DNA of 6,591 nt from an uncultured Clostridia bacterium (GTDB taxonomy: Bacteria; Bacillota; Clostridia; Christensenellales; UBA1242): the NCBI GenBank assembly GCA_947626175.1, contig CANQRE010000045.1, positions 1 to 6,591 on the forward strand. The letters run 5' to 3'. The notes below the pieces were generated by a model. That model did not search any database. It saw only the letters and a program-made list of their open reading frames with translations, and was not told the origin of the DNA. Below, one piece after another: positions 5,619 through 6,591 of this stretch. The translations under genes were made by a program, and so were the position numbers. The first letter of the stretch is position 1. Every line of letters begins with the position of its first letter.

Positions 5619-6591
5619 TTATTCTCCTTTGTTATCCTTTTTGTCGCTTTTTTGCGATTGCTTTGTTGTTTTTGTGGTTTTTGCTTTTGAAGAGGTTTCA
5701 TCTTGTTTTTTTGCCCTTACCCTTAAAGGTGCGGCTTGCTTTTTTTGCGAAGTAGAAGGCTGACTGTCTGGCTGCTTTTTTTCAACTTTTGGCTTTTGTT
5801 GCTTTTCATTTTCAGCCTTAAGCTGCTCAAACTCTTTGACAATCATATCATATTCTTCTTGAGTTATAATGCCATTTTCCAAAAGTTTTTTGCCTTCGGT
5901 CACCTTGTCCCCGTATTCCTTAAGCTTGTTTTCCTTTTCACGTTCAATTTTGATTTTTTCTTCCTTTGCTTTTTGAGCCTTTTCCTTTTTGACCATGAAA
6001 GCGGCAACTTCTTCCGCAGTTTTACCATCGATGATCATGTCAACTTCTTCCTTGTATATTGTTTCTCTTTCCAAAAGAAGCTTTGCCATTTCATCCAAAA
6101 CATCTCTGTTTTGCGAAATAATTTTTTTGGCTTTTTCATAGTTTTGAGCCAAAATTGACCTTACTTCATCATCGGCTTCGGCAGCAAGTTTTTCAGAAAA
6201 ATCATTTTTTGTTTGATAATCTCTGCCAACAAAAATTGTTTCCTGAGATGAAAGGTTCATAAATCCAAGTTTTTTGCTCATGCCCCAATCAAACACCATT
6301 TTGTGTGCAAGTTTTGTGGCATGTTGAATGTCGCTTGACGCGCCTGTTGTTATTTCACCAAACACAAGCTCTTCGGCAATTCTTCCGCCCATGCTCATTG
6401 CAATTTCGTCCATAAGTTTGTTATAACTTGTGAATTCATCATCATTTTCTGGCCTTGACATTGTGTAACCACCCGCCATGCCACGAGGAATGATTGAAAC
6501 TTCCTGAACATCATCACAGTTTTTGAGTTTTTTCGCCAAAAGTGCATGACCTGATTCGTGGAACGCTGTGATTTTTTTGTCCTTGTCTGTG
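5619..6591 (-). CDS. ftsH: ATP-dependent zinc metalloprotease FtsH, C-terminal part (5' end off the window)
   Basis: FtsH is a hexameric membrane-anchored AAA+ protease that degrades misfolded membrane proteins and short-lived regulators. Only the last 323 residues are visible; the membrane segments and ATPase domain lie beyond the right edge. The fragment begins just before the zinc site HESGH (visible residues 11-15, DNA 6546-6560). The third zinc ligand is the Asp of TGASSDI (residue 87, codon 6330-6332). GGRIAEELVFGEITTGASSDI and the GMSKKLG block are typical of the family. The peptidase domain ends near residue 190. After it comes an unusually long tail: a charged Lys/Glu helix (about 199-230), a SHOCT-like hairpin (232-257) and a Lys/Gln/Ser/Thr-rich basic end (about 262-323). 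The TTG at 6539 is inside the peptidase domain and is not the start. The gene ends TAA, 2 bases before the next gene. Confidence 0.96.
   Translation of the reverse strand, partial: TDKDKKITAFHESGHALLAKKLKNCDDVQEVSIIPRGMAGGYTMSRPENDDEFTSYNKLMDEIAMSMGGRIAEELVFGEITTGASSDIQHATKLAHKMVFDWGMSKKLGFMNLSSQETIFVGRDYQTKNDFSEKLAAEADDEVRSILAQNYEKAKKIISQNRDVLDEMAKLLLERETIYKEEVDMIIDGKTAEEVAAFMVKKEKAQKAKEEKIKIEREKENKLKEYGDKVTEGKKLLENGIITQEEYDMIVKEFEQLKAENEKQQKPKVEKKQPDSQPSTSQKKQAAPLRVRAKKQDETSSKAKTTKTTKQSQKSDKKDNKGE
5624..5630 (-). promoter_or_regulatory. Strong Shine-Dalgarno sequence for the gene downstream of ftsH
   Basis: AAAGGAG on the minus strand, with a 7-base spacer to the ATG at 5616. It lies inside the last codons of ftsH (Lys-Gly-Glu), so ribosomes finishing ftsH arrive at it. 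It shows that this organism does use Shine-Dalgarno pairing, in contrast to the three genes here that lack it. Confidence 0.85.
5820..5897 (-). other. SHOCT-like helical hairpin encoded in the FtsH tail
   Basis: The encoded segment runs from EGKKLLENGIITQEEYD to about KEFEQL. It matches the pattern of the short C-terminal (SHOCT) domain: a leucine-bearing helix, the turn G-I-I-T, then E-E-[YF] and a second helix. It follows a charged helix and precedes the low-complexity basic end. SHOCT modules are usually found at the C-termini of unrelated bacterial proteins and are thought to mediate oligomerisation or binding; that role here is inference. Confidence 0.65.

Noticed and set aside
5736..6158. 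A 140-codon plus-strand frame rich in Phe and Leu opposite the FtsH tail
   Set aside because: It is the antisense of Lys/Glu-rich codons (AAA/GAA read backwards give TTT/TTC). FtsH on the other strand is certain, and the frame has no independent family resemblance.
6537..6539. TTG as start of a short FtsH-like protein
   Set aside because: The reading frame is open upstream to the window edge and contains the HESGH zinc site, so the TTG encodes an internal Leu.
1..6591. Alternative genetic code (TGA as Trp), suggested by the AT-rich sequence
   Set aside because: Trp positions in the genes are TGG, and no in-frame TGA interrupts a conserved domain.

Overview
The window is a compact, AT-rich stretch of bacterial chromosome with five protein genes and almost no spare DNA. 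A VanW-domain protein, a class II CCA-adding enzyme, FtsH and a 10-segment cation P-type ATPase together point to a low-GC Gram-positive (Firmicutes/Clostridia-like) organism, probably one known mainly from metagenomes; this placement is inference. Tryptophans in the genes are read from TGG and every gene ends in TAA, so there is no sign of TGA recoding. No mobile element, CRISPR array, tRNA or rRNA was seen.

Layout from left to right: (1) 1-1152, minus strand, a membrane-anchored VanW/YoaR-type protein whose C-terminus runs off the left edge. (2) 1181-2395, minus strand, cca, the tRNA 3'-CCA-adding nucleotidyltransferase, 28 bases upstream of the VanW gene and probably co-transcribed with it. 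(3) 2402-2474, two back-to-back sigma-A-type promoters. (4) 2478-4871, plus strand, a P-type cation ATPase. (5) 4871-4900, a symmetrical terminator hairpin serving both converging transcription units, followed by about 70 bases of degenerate AT-rich repeats. (6) 4969-5616, minus strand, an unrecognised single-pass membrane protein. (7) 5619-6591, minus strand, the C-terminal 323 residues of FtsH, whose N-terminus runs off the right edge. The FtsH gene and the membrane protein gene are separated by only 2 bases and form an operon.

The most interesting signal is in translation initiation. The predicted transcription start of cca falls on the A of its ATG, and that of the ATPase falls on the second of two tandem ATGs. 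The VanW gene has a -10-like hexamer at the same 6-base distance from its ATG. None of the three has a well-placed Shine-Dalgarno sequence. The downstream gene of the ftsH operon, by contrast, has a strong Shine-Dalgarno sequence. This pattern suggests leaderless mRNAs for promoter-proximal genes and ribosome-binding-site-driven starts inside operons.

Two further points stand out. FtsH has an unusual C-terminal tail: a charged helix, a SHOCT-like helical hairpin and a basic low-complexity end. The ATPase lacks the usual P2-type acidic metal ligands in M4 and M6, so its ion cannot be named. I see no new multi-gene system; the genes are mostly housekeeping, with FtsH and its partner gene the pair most likely to act together.
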